From the NCBI GenBank assembly GCA_022266195.1, contig WHVY01000002.1, positions 9,501,001 through 9,565,000 on the forward strand: DNA of 64,000 nucleotides. The letters are read 5' to 3'. Under the pieces are notes generated by a model. It was not told the origin of the DNA. It worked only from the letters and a program-made list of their open reading frames with translations, and searched no databases. How positions within the stretch are numbered: position 1 is the stretch's first letter; every line of letters starts with the position of its first letter. The position numbers and the translations under genes were made by a program. Below, in pieces: positions 32,291 to 41,900 of this stretch. This stretch comes from Tetranychus cinnabarinus. Lineage: Eukaryota > Arthropoda > Arachnida > Trombidiformes > Tetranychidae.

Positions 32291-34444
32291 TTAATAACAT
32301 TTATGAAGAGGAATCTCTTCATGTTTATCTTTCTTTTTTCTTTTTTTCTTATCTTTTGACACAGTTTTTATTTCAAAAGGTTGTTCATTTTGAGCTATTA
32401 TAGTGTGAACATAAGGTCTTGGTTGGAACACAATTCTGAATATGACTAGTGTAGTTATTACCAATAATATTCCTATTATTGGTAAAGTAATAAAATTTGG
32501 TAGATGCCAAGTCCAAGACTTAGAATAATTCTCAATTGCTGATTGTTTTTCTTTCAAAAGATTGTTCAAAACAATGAACGAGTTTTTTGATCTGGGTGTA
32601 AATTTTAATGTAGTTGGAGCGGTTAATTTCATATTTATTATTTGAGAAAATTCAGATAATTGTGTGTTTGTTATTGCGGAAAAACTTGAAGAAGTGTAGC
32701 TTTTTCCACCGATAGTGAAGTTATTATATTGAGATAATCTAAAAGGGTTTTCAGGGCATATTGATTGGAAATTTGATATCGTTATGTTCTGACCATAGCA
32801 ATATATCCAATATTCATTGCCAACCGGTTTTATTTGTATTTCCTTTGTGTAAATTTGTTGACTTGCATGGGCGTCCACACAATTTTTTAATTCAAACTTC
32901 AAAGGATATTCTTCTAATGTGCATTCTTCTAGATTTGGAATTATTGGTCTATTTGTTTTTAATTCATCTGAGTTGACTACACAAATCTGTCTTGTAATTT
33001 TATCAACATAGACGTATTTCGGACCAATATATATTTTATCGCACACTTTGGTATCATTCTTTAGAATGGTTCTAAAAGCCTCCACCTCAAGTACTTCTTT
33101 ATTTTCTTCTTGTACTTGCATGGTAAAGTGCAAATTTAAAACAATAGTGTCTTCAGTTTCAATTATGTTGGTTTTGATATCTGTAATACTGTCATACATG
33201 CATCTTCCATTACATGGGAGTTTAATTTTAAAATATCTAAAGAAACTTTCCTTGATTATTCCTTTGGGAATATTTCTGTAAAGATCATCCAATTCTTGCA
33301 TCTGTCGGTTTAATTGATAAACCATCATTGCAGTCGCTGCTGCTATTTTTGGTACTTGTTCCTTAAGTCTATTTACCTCGGCATGCAACTTGTAAATTGC
33401 GTCTTGCGTCTCCTGAAGCATGACTGATTGATGATCTAATATTTGTGCTAATCTCTCATCGGTCTGATACGTTTTCCTTAATACCTCTTCTATTTGAGAC
33501 TTAGAGAAAGAGTCCACCACAAATGTTACAATACTCGTAGTTCCTAAAATAATTAGAGAACCAAGTGCTACCGTTGCCAGAGTAACCTCTCTCTTTCTTT
33601 TTGTAATATTTTGGTACAGGTTAGTATTCATTTGTTTTATGGTTTCCCACTGATTGAGAAAGTAGCCATCACAAAGTCCTTTTACGAGTGATCTTTGGTA
33701 AATAGGGCGAGAGTTATTACACATTTTAGGGAAGTCCTCTGGAGTGTTAATTCTTGCTATTGTTACTGTATTACAGGGTTGAAATACCCCTTTTGCAATA
33801 AATCCACATGCCTCGATTACTTCAGTGCAAAGCTCAGGCAGATTGTGCACACAAAAATTTTCCTTATTTGTATTTATAATGTAAGTGCATTTTGTTAAAT
33901 TAAATCTGATTAGTTCATGTTTACATGGAGTTGTTATCCCTAGTGCTAAATCGATTCTTTGTGTGCCTGAAGTAGGTTTGAACTCCGTTTTTCTCCATAA
34001 AGTGAGAGGAGCATCCTCTTGTACAGTGAGAATTGGTGGAAATTGTAATATTAATAGTAACATAGTAATAAAACTTGTTAGAATTGTTTGTGTCCAATTC
34101 TGATTTTGTGGTTTATAATAAGGTTTCAATTGACTCCCATGCGCTTGTGCAATTGATTCTTGATTTCTTACGTTTCTTATTTTGTAAGTTGTTTCTCCTA
34201 ATTTATCAATAACCACATACGGTCCAGTGAATCGCTGTTTAAGTTTCCTAGAACCAGTAGCTAATTTGTAAAGAACTTTATCTCCTATTTCAAAAATTCT
34301 AAGCTTATTAGAGGAGTCATGTTGAACCTTGTGTTGTTCTTTTGATTCTGAATTGTATACATTTGCTTGTTCTTGTAGTAGATGCCATTTTTGAATTGAA
34401 TAACGTACATCGGTTGGGAGTTCTCTCATGCCATTTTTTGTCAT
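32291..34444 (-). CDS. env: E3 integrase tail continuous with Env
   Basis: 717 aa from ATG 34444; the frame is open a little further, to about 34560. Residues 1-110 are the GPY/F-type end of integrase (RFTGPYVVIDKLGETTYKIR). The frame continues into env: hydrophobic leader about 120-140, furin-type site K282-R-K-R285, a hydrophobic fusion-peptide-like segment after it (VALGSLIILGTTSIV), a heptad-like helix, and a C-terminal transmembrane segment about 657-680 followed by a lysine-rich tail (KDKKKRKKKDKHEE). The pol-env junction matches that of E1. The env frame is intact although RT is lost. I describe it only; function is not shown. Confidence 0.88.
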   Translation of the reverse strand: MTKNGMRELPTDVRYSIQKWHLLQEQANVYNSESKEQHKVQHDSSNKLRIFEIGDKVLYKLATGSRKLKQRFTGPYVVIDKLGETTYKIRNVRNQESIAQAHGSQLKPYYKPQNQNWTQTILTSFITMLLLILQFPPILTVQEDAPLTLWRKTEFKPTSGTQRIDLALGITTPCKHELIRFNLTKCTYIINTNKENFCVHNLPELCTEVIEACGFIAKGVFQPCNTVTIARINTPEDFPKMCNNSRPIYQRSLVKGLCDGYFLNQWETIKQMNTNLYQNITKRKREVTLATVALGSLIILGTTSIVTFVVDSFSKSQIEEVLRKTYQTDERLAQILDHQSVMLQETQDAIYKLHAEVNRLKEQVPKIAAATAMMVYQLNRQMQELDDLYRNIPKGIIKESFFRYFKIKLPCNGRCMYDSITDIKTNIIETEDTIVLNLHFTMQVQEENKEVLEVEAFRTILKNDTKVCDKIYIGPKYVYVDKITRQICVVNSDELKTNRPIIPNLEECTLEEYPLKFELKNCVDAHASQQIYTKEIQIKPVGNEYWIYCYGQNITISNFQSICPENPFRLSQYNNFTIGGKSYTSSSFSAITNTQLSEFSQIINMKLTAPTTLKFTPRSKNSFIVLNNLLKEKQSAIENYSKSWTWHLPNFITLPIIGILLVITTLVIFRIVFQPRPYVHTIIAQNEQPFEIKTVSKDKKKRKKKDKHEEIPLHKCY

Positions 34445-34551
34445 TTCTGTGTCAATAGGAAGTAGTGGCTGACGTCCATATAATAAATAAAAGGGTGATG
34501 CTTTTGTTGATTGATTAACACTTGTATTGTAAGCATATACAATGGCAGGAA

Positions 34552-34975
34552 TTAGTGTAGCCCACCTTCTTCCTTACAGTAATGGGTCAACATAGTGCAT
34601 ACCGTTTGATTTGCCTTTTCAGTTAATCCATTCGTAGCTGGATGATAAGTGGTTGAGAAGGACCACCTTGCTCGCATGAATATGGCAATTTGACTAACAA
34701 CTGAAGGTAAATCATGTGGGAGTTTATTGATTATAATTAAAGGACTTTCCATAATTTTTGTTACATTTCCATCTGAAATAGCGAATTTGACGATAGTCTC
34801 TCCTAATACGTTCAAAGGTTTATTAGCTGCGGTAAGTTGACTTGGTCCAATGTATTCTTCATAAGGTATTTGTAATTGATTAACGACCTTTTGTGTTAAA
34901 ATACTAACTTCTGCTCCTGTATCAACTAAGCAGGGTATGTCAGTTCCTTTTATTTTAAAATTTGAGAAGATTAAA
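34552..34975 (-). pseudogene. pol: E3 protease joined to the end of integrase core (pol deletion)
   Basis: Starts with the retropepsin motif LVDTGAEVSIL (near 34925), runs through the protease into INKLPHDLPS, then passes directly to an integrase stretch, STTYHPATNGLTEKANQT, that holds the E of the DDE triad. RT, RNase H and the first integrase residues, normally about 2 kb or more, are absent. The frame then breaks near 34560, just before the integrase tail. Confidence 0.85.
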
Positions 34976-36189
34976 TTTTTCCTTCTTCTTTTGTAGTATA
35001 CTTGAAGCTACTGTCAAAATTACTGAATCTTCAAAATTGTGTTCCTCTAATGGATCACAATTTATTTCTTCGATCGTATTTTTATTTTTATTTTCAAAAT
35101 CTGTGATAATAGTAGTTACTATATGATCATCGTTATCTTCATCATCATCATATAATTTTGACATAATTGTTTCCAAAATTTTTGGAGATTTTGAGCGAGA
35201 TTTTCTACCTTTTCCTTTGTCTGGTTTAGGAGATTTAGAACGTGGTCGACCTCGTTTTGGGGTTTCTTTTTCTTCGTTTGGTTTATACCCTGATGTTGAA
35301 GGAGTCGGTTGAATTTCCTCTTTAACTTGTTGTGGTTGAGGAGTGTATTCATAAGGTTTGTGATATCTGGGTAATTGATAAGTAGTTTGTGTGGGATAAT
35401 TTGGTCTTATTTGCGGAGGGTTATTATTCCATTGTAAATGTGAAGGTCTACCATTTTTTGACCAGCACACTCTATGGCCTGGTTTTTGGCAAAAACTACA
35501 AATTATTGGATTGGTTTGAGTTTGTGCTTGTGGAGGAGGCAAATAAGTTTTTTGTGTTGTGTGGTTTTCATTTTTTCTAGTTTATTGGCTAGATAATCTA
35601 AAGCTTTAGTAAGTTCAGTAACTGTTTCTTTGAGTTCTTCAACATCCTTTTGATTGTAATTAGCGGCTCTCTCTTCTGCTCTCATACAACGTTCAGCTTC
35701 TTGTATTTTTGAAGAAAGATCAGCATTTGGATTTACTTTTAGTAATCCTAATTTTGATCTGATAGATGGACATAAACCGTTATCTATAAAATATTCAACT
35801 AAATCATCATCCATTTTGGGATTTAATTTTTTACAAATCTTTTTGATTTTGTAAGTATAAGCTAATGCTGATTCTTCAGGTTCTTGAACAGCATTTTTTA
35901 ATTCATCATACAGGGATTTTCTATATCCTGCGGGAACTAGATCTTTAACCATCTTGGTTTTGAATACTTGCATTGTTTCTGGTCTTTGATTAGGTTGTAG
36001 AGGTTCTATTTAACATCATACCAGTCAGCTTCTGTCCCTACTAGATAAGTTCTAATAAGTTTCATTTGTTTTTTATCATCCCAATCATTTGCTTTAGTCA
36101 ATGTAATTCCTAATAGATTCATTGGACGTCACATGATGGATGATTCTTTCTTCGGAAGGACTAGCCTTTCTTTTATCTCTCTTGGTCAT
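34955..36189 (-). pseudogene. gag: E3 gag, frameshifted
   Basis: Begins at ATG 36189 (MTKRDKRKASPSEER) and then needs frame changes near 36120, 36010 and 35530. 35503-35973 encodes the capsid-like helical part (VPAGYRKSLYDELKNAVQ). 34955-35542 carries a single zinc-knuckle remnant (ICSFCQKPGHRVCW), proline-rich and basic sequence (KRGRPRSKSPKPDKGKGRKS) and an acidic end. The basic motif echoes E1 Gag, so E1 and E3 are related. Probably non-functional. Confidence 0.85.
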
Positions 36190-36199
36190 GATTAGATCT

Positions 36200-36415
36200 T
36201 CAAGGAGACTGATGCTTAATTATATAAAATTCTTTCAATTGGTAAACGAAATAAATGGTTAAAGGTATAAAAGGAGAGAACAAAAACAGGATAATTAAAA
36301 TGTTAAATGCGTTTGAATCAATTTCAAATCCACAAATTGTTTTTATATTTGGATCAGAATTTTCTTCAGTTAAAGAACAACAATCAATTTGTATGGTATA
36401 TTCACCTCTCTTCAT
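36200..36415 (-). CDS. E3 leader ORF, 71-aa membrane peptide
   Basis: ATG-started, ends 10 nt before the gag ATG at 36189. Several cysteines and acidic residues precede one strong hydrophobic segment (NILIILFLFSPFIPLTIYFV) and a basic tail. It could be a small membrane protein of the element or an upstream ORF controlling gag. No homolog is recognised. Confidence 0.35.
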   Translation of the reverse strand: MKRGEYTIQIDCCSLTEENSDPNIKTICGFEIDSNAFNILIILFLFSPFIPLTIYFVYQLKEFYIIKHQSP

Positions 36416-37197
36416 TTCAGCAAAAGATAATTATTAAGGCGATGATAAATAGAGACATAACCCACATATTCAGAATTGTTTCCTGATCAAAATACTAGTA
36501 AAATTCATTAACAAGATCAATCAATGCAGTTTATCTTATTCACTTGAATTAAAATATTGAATAAGAAGCAATCTTAGTTGTCTTAATCAAATTGAAAGGT
36601 AGTTAAACATAATCAGTAGAATTGACCGATTAATTTAATGGACTTAGTAATTGTTTACTCATTTGAATTTGTTTGATTGATCTAATAATAATAGATTACC
36701 AATGTTCACAATCATATATCAATATTAATAACGGTAAGGATAGGTATATAATAGAAAAACAGCTTTATATCAGACTTGTATCTTGGTTAGATAAGCTATT
36801 CCGTCATTGGAACTTTTATCCTCCCTAATTCCGATTAAGCTTTCCATGTTCACATCAAACTATGTCTTAATATTGTTCATAAAATCATAGTTTGTAATGT
36901 TAAAAGACAAGAATTTTGTGAATAATTACTTATCTTCGTTTTGAGATTTGGTTGGTCAGAAGATCCATCAATCAGGAGGCTGAAATCAATGCTGGTCCAT
37001 TATCACCTTCGCTGACAGTTTCCTTGGATTTAATGATGAAAAGTTCAGGCTTGATGTTTAAATTTGATTCTATTTAAGTTACTCTATTTGATTCAAATCG
37101 TACAATTATTGAACACAACATTTACTGGTTGAATAACTAAAACAGATTAGAAGGTTTTTGTTCACAATAAGATTTATTTGATGTGGAATCAGTTTAG
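36416..37197 (-). other. E3 leader
   Basis: About 0.8 kb, AT-rich, with no ORF of note. It holds one copy of the CCGTCATTGGA motif near 36800. Confidence 0.6.
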
Positions 37198-37215
37198 ATC
37201 CCGGACGACCCCCCA
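37198..37215 (-). promoter_or_regulatory. E3 primer-binding site, tRNA-Pro type
   Basis: The minus strand reads TGGGGGGTCGTCCGGGAT, 8 nt after the LTR. It differs by one base from the tRNA-Pro primer site known from murine leukaemia virus. Confidence 0.8.
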
Positions 37216-37223
37216 ATTAATCT

Positions 37224-37455
37224 TGCACAGATTAATATAACTTTATTTTAAACAACTTTATTGGTTGAGGTACATTTTTCTTCTGTCCATATCTCTTTGA
37301 TTACTGTTTTCATTTTTATAGCGATTTTCACCCCTTACTCTCTTTTGTCAGATACTTCATAGAATTAATTAATTAGTTATTGAGTGCAAAAAGGGTGCAT
37401 TAATTTGTTAGGAACAATTCGTTCAGGTTAGCATGAATTGCTTTTTTTTGTTGCA
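37224..37455 (-). repeat. E3 5' LTR
   Basis: 232-bp partner of 30323-30555. CTTTATTT near its start (plus strand) gives AATAAAG on the element strand. Confidence 0.92.
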
Positions 37456-37965
37456 CCAGGTTACCCAAAAGTGAATCCGAAACTTGTTTTTGGAATAACT
37501 GTGACCTCTAGCGGTTTTTACTCAAATAAATTATTACCACGTTGCTATCACACCTAGAGAATTTGTTTGCAAGTGTTTTTTTATAACTTTTTTTGACCTG
37601 AAAAATGACCTTAACTGAGGACGAGCGTCTTTTTATAGTTAAAACTTATTACCGCTGCAATGATTCTGTCGCAAAAACGCTGCGAAAGTTCGGAACAGCC
37701 TTTGGAACTAAGAAAAAACCAGATAGAAAAACAGTAACAAAGTGAGTTTGTTTTTTTACCCATTTTCTAGTTTTAAATATTTTTTTCTTTCTAGCCTCAT
37801 TGAGAAGTTGTGAAAGAACCTATTCCTTGTTGGATGACAATGAAGGAAGAAGTGGCCGTCCAAAAACCGCTCGAACAATTTAATATACTAAGTTTGACTC
37901 TCGGTCAAAATAAACTAAAGTTATTCCAAAAACAAGTTAGGGGGTCACTTTTGGGAAACCTGGTG
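37456..37965 (+). mobile_element. DNA transposon remnant with DUF4817-type transposase fragment
   Basis: Inverted ends CCAGGTTACCCAAAAGTGA (left) and CCAGGTTTCCCAAAAGTGA (right, complement). Between them is ATG 37603 (MTLTEDERLFIVKTYYRC, then SVAKTLRKFGTAFG), the helix-turn-helix start of a DUF4817/mariner-type transposase, followed after a GTGAGT-TTTCTAG intron-like break by a frame with EGRSGRPKTAR, another hallmark. The catalytic part is gone. E3 sits at its left end: the CCAG duplicated by E3 is the first four bases of the left repeat. Confidence 0.75.
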
Positions 37966-38023
37966 GATGAAATGCGTGGTTTTTTTCAAAATGAGTTTCA
38001 AAACCATCAATGCAAGTTTGATT

Positions 38024-38983
38024 TGAAGGGTAGAGTTACCCAAGATCAATTTAATTCATTTTAAGGATTAGTATTATTGCATACTATTATTGCATAGTAT
38101 TATTGCATACTATTATTGCATAGTATTATTGCATACTAATATTGCATGGTATTATTGCATGTTAAAGTATTGTAATACTTAAGATCCATATTTTTCACTT
38201 TTTTATTTTGTATTAATCCCTTCTTTGATGGTTACCAAGATAACCTTTTTTGTTTTGTCAATTGTCAATGGAAACTACAGTTTCCTCTCTCGCCTTTCTT
38301 TCCTTTTCCTTAGGTTTTCAAACCTTTCCTTTTCCGTTAATCTTAGTATATAAGGCTCTGATTTTTCTCATTTAATTATGTTCATTATGTTATAATTCTG
38401 TTTAGTTTAAATTACTGATTAAAACCAAGTTCTGATTAACTCGTACCTGAAGTACATTTAGTTCAATCCTGTCTGCTCTTGTGTTTAATAAAGTTTCTCA
38501 AATTTCCTAGTTAAGAATTGTAATTCTTGTTCATCTTAAATTTCAACCATTAGTTGCTTGCAGAGCAATCGAGTTCAATTGTTTCAACCTGATTAGCTAT
38601 TTCTAGCTCGTGAGTAAAAGTATTAACATACTTAGCGTTTGGACTCGTTGGTCAATCTTTGGTCAATATTAGCTTATTAACGCCCGATTGTGGTTAGTCT
38701 TTGGTCATCTCAGTTACACTTTCACTCATCTCTAAGACTAAGACTTTGGTCAGAATTGTGGTTAACCTCATTTGGTAAACTTGTGCTAGGATTGTAATCC
38801 TTTAAGTAAACTTTAAAACAGTAGTTACTTTAACTAAAAGTGAAATTCCTGTGATCCTAAAAGAACCTGAATTTCAGGATTTGAAAGGCTGAAGAATCTT
38901 CTGATTGATTAAGTTAATTGTGAATTGACTGATTCGTGTTAAATTAAATTTAATTAAATTAAAATGAGTAATCCTTCCTTTCA
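38024..38983 (+). repeat. E2 5' LTR
   Basis: 960 bp, TGAAGGGTAGAGTTACCC to CTTCCTTTCA. TATATAAGG near 38348 is a TATA box. The gag ATG (38964) lies inside its last 20 bp. Confidence 0.92.
38067..38165 (+). repeat. Minisatellite in E2 5' LTR
   Basis: Tandem 26-bp units made of alternating GTATTATTGCATA and CTATTATTGCATA halves. The 3' LTR (from about 47941) has one more unit. Confidence 0.85.
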
Positions 38984-41900
38984 AATGGCGACCTCGGCAG
39001 GATCGCCAGAGTTTCCTGTTAGTTACGATTATTGTTTCATGATAAATGGAGATGAAAATGATGGTGTTGGTGAAACTGTTACAATGACGTTAAAGGTTAT
39101 GGACGTTGAGACAATTAAAGTTTTCCTGAAGAAGTGGGGAATAAAGTTCATCAGTAATGAACAGATAATCAAGAAAAAGTTCTTCGATGCAGTCCAAACT
39201 ATCCTATTGCTAAACGGTGTGCCTAATGCAACTCAAGAATTGATAGATTCAACTCCTGTTGGTGATGTTATTGAAGATATGCCTTCATGGCTTACTGAAC
39301 TTCGAGAGAAAAATATTTCTGAGTCTGATATCAGAGAGATAATAATTAAAGTTGGTCCTGATCCTCCTACAATGGTGTTAAATACTGAAGCTATGATTGA
39401 AAAATTGAAAGTTAGTTCACCAGCGAAACGACTTATGGTTAACATGATCTCAAAGTGGAGTCGAACTGATCTAAATCCTGTTAAGCCTAACATTAATTTT
39501 TCCGACTTAATGAGAGATTCCGAGGGTAATGATGGAGATGAAGTTTTTCAATCTCAACCAAGTACTTCACGTGATCGAACTGATGAGCATCGAGTGAGAA
39601 TTGAGGATCGTAATCCTAATCAATCTAATGCTGATCAAAGTTATGCTGAACATTCAAGGCAATCTGGTAATCATGAAAATCAAGTGCCTAGGTTAAGTTT
39701 TGGTGGTAGTTTGACTGAACGAGTTAAACCAAAGCTGCCAAAATTACCTGATATCTTGATTAGAGTTCCTTCAGAATTAAAAGATACATTGATAAGAACC
39801 CGTTCAGTTGGTAGCATTGATGATTTAACCGCTGCTATGGTTAATGAATACAACATCGAGCTGAGAAAACGAGAAGAGTCGAAAGCAGTTAAACGTGATT
39901 CCGGTAAAACTCGTAATGAAACGTCTTATCATAAAGATGATAAAGATGAAAAGAAGGATGAAAAGAGGAATGTTAATTCCTATGCTGGAAAGCAACCTTT
40001 AAGGTGTTATAATTGTGGTCGTAATGGACATACTTCAAATGTCTGTAGACAACCACGTCGTGGTAAATCTGATTCGCAGAATCAGCCGAAAGTTAATGAA
40101 AAGTTTACTCCTGCTAATTTAAGGATGGCAAATGCACCAACGTTTGGTCAAGGTGCGAGTACTAGCGCAAGTACTCCGGTTGCAAAGGAGAGCACTAACT
40201 TCATTGACGAAAGCTTGAAACAGAGCAAAATTGTGTACGCTAATGAACAATTGGCAAGAGCGCCAGTCGCTGATGATATTGTTTACATGGTAAACGAGAA
40301 AGCTGAAAAGAAATCAGTTGAAAAAGTTGAGTTGATTACTCGTATTGATGAATCAATAACAAACTTCCCTACGGTAAGGTTAACAATGTGTTATCCGAAT
40401 AAGGAGTTCATTAGACTCGGTGATGTTTTGTTGGACACTGGAGCTTGTACCTCATGTATTGATTATACGTTTTCGAGGCAACTACAGGCGTTCATATTGA
40501 GCTCGAATGTTGCAGTTCGAGGAATAATTGCTGATACTTTTCAAGCAGTTGAAGGAGCATCTTATGCTATTTTAAAACATCCCAAAATGAAGACTTCTAA
40601 AATTATCAAGTTTCAAGTGATGCGAAACTTAGAGCCAGTGATGGTATTAGGGAATAGGTTTGCTGATATATTCTTTGTTGGTATGTTAAATCATGGTGGC
40701 CGATATCAAGTAAATGTTAAAGAAAGTCCTGAAAGTGAATGGTTAAGTCCTGAATTGCTATTCAGATTTTGTACTCCGGAAGAGTCTCTCAAACTGGTTG
40801 ATAAACCTGAAGTACCTTCTAGTCTAGCAGTTCAACAAAAACAAAACTTTTTAGATTCTTTAAATCTACCTTTTCCACCATGGATTGAGTCCGAGGAATC
40901 CATTCCTCAAGTTGATCAAAAGGAAGCTGATCAAATTGAAGTTGTTCAACAGACTAATGCAATAGTTGAGAGCAAAAATTTTGTGAAAGAGATAATAATG
41001 TATCAAGAGTTCGATAACATTATTCCGATATATCTCAAAAGGGAACAACCAGAGCTTAGTTTAGCTGAAAGGTTGAGTAATCGTATGGATCCGAAACTTA
41101 GTTCAGACCAACGATTCGAGTTGTTAAATGTCTTAATGAGTTACACTGAAGTATTCAGTCAGAATAAAGCTGATCTTGGATTGGTACCTTGGGAGAAATG
41201 GCCAATCAAAATAGACATTGGTGACAATGTTGTACCTTATCAAAGACCGTACCCTTGTACGATTGAAAAACGAAAAGAATACCAGAAAATGATTTCTGAA
41301 TTGTTAATAAATGATATTATCGAGCCTAGTGAAGCTGAAGGAGGTTCGCCGGCATTATTAATTGGTAAACCTGATGGTTCTTTTCGATTGCTGAATGATT
41401 TACGCGCTGTAAATCGGTTGACAAAGGTAATATTTCATCCAATGCCTCGAGTTGATGATTGCTTGGAAGCAATCCGTGGAGCTAAATACTTCAACATGTT
41501 TGATTTATATCAAGGGTATTTCCAAATTGAAATTCCTCCAAGTGAGAGAGGAAAAACTGTTTTTGTCACTCCTGATGGGAAATACCAATACAAGAGACTA
41601 CCGATGGGTCTTGCTTGTGCTCCGTTTGAATTTCAAAGACTTATGAACACAGTTCTGCATGGTCTAAATTATTCTGAATGCTTAGGCTACTTTGATGATA
41701 TCCCAGTGATTGGTAAATCATGGAACGAGTTATTGAATAACACTAAATTAGTTTTGGAGAGATCAAGAGATTGGAATCTCAAAATTAAAACTGATAAATG
41801 TAACTTTGGAGTTACTGAATTGGTTTTACTTGGACATTTGGTCAATGGAGAAGGTATTCGTCCAGACCCTAACAAAGTTATCGCTTTAAAGAGATTACCT

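Larger units (their letters stand above)
30323..37455 (-). mobile_element. E3: env-bearing Ty3 element with reverse transcriptase deleted
   Basis: 7.1 kb on the minus strand, with LTRs of 233 and 232 bp that look the same except in one T-run, and target duplication CCAG (30319-30322 and 37456-37459). Order: 5' LTR, primer site, leader with small membrane ORF, broken gag, protease joined to the integrase end, env, accessory zinc-knuckle/exonuclease ORF, 3' LTR. Pol lacks RT, RNase H and most of integrase, so the element can move only with help. Near-identical LTRs mean it probably transposed in this deleted form. Confidence 0.9.

Noticed and set aside
38067..38165. Regular repeats suggestive of a CRISPR array
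   Set aside because: Direct tandem 26-bp units with no spacers, inside an LTR of a eukaryotic retroelement.
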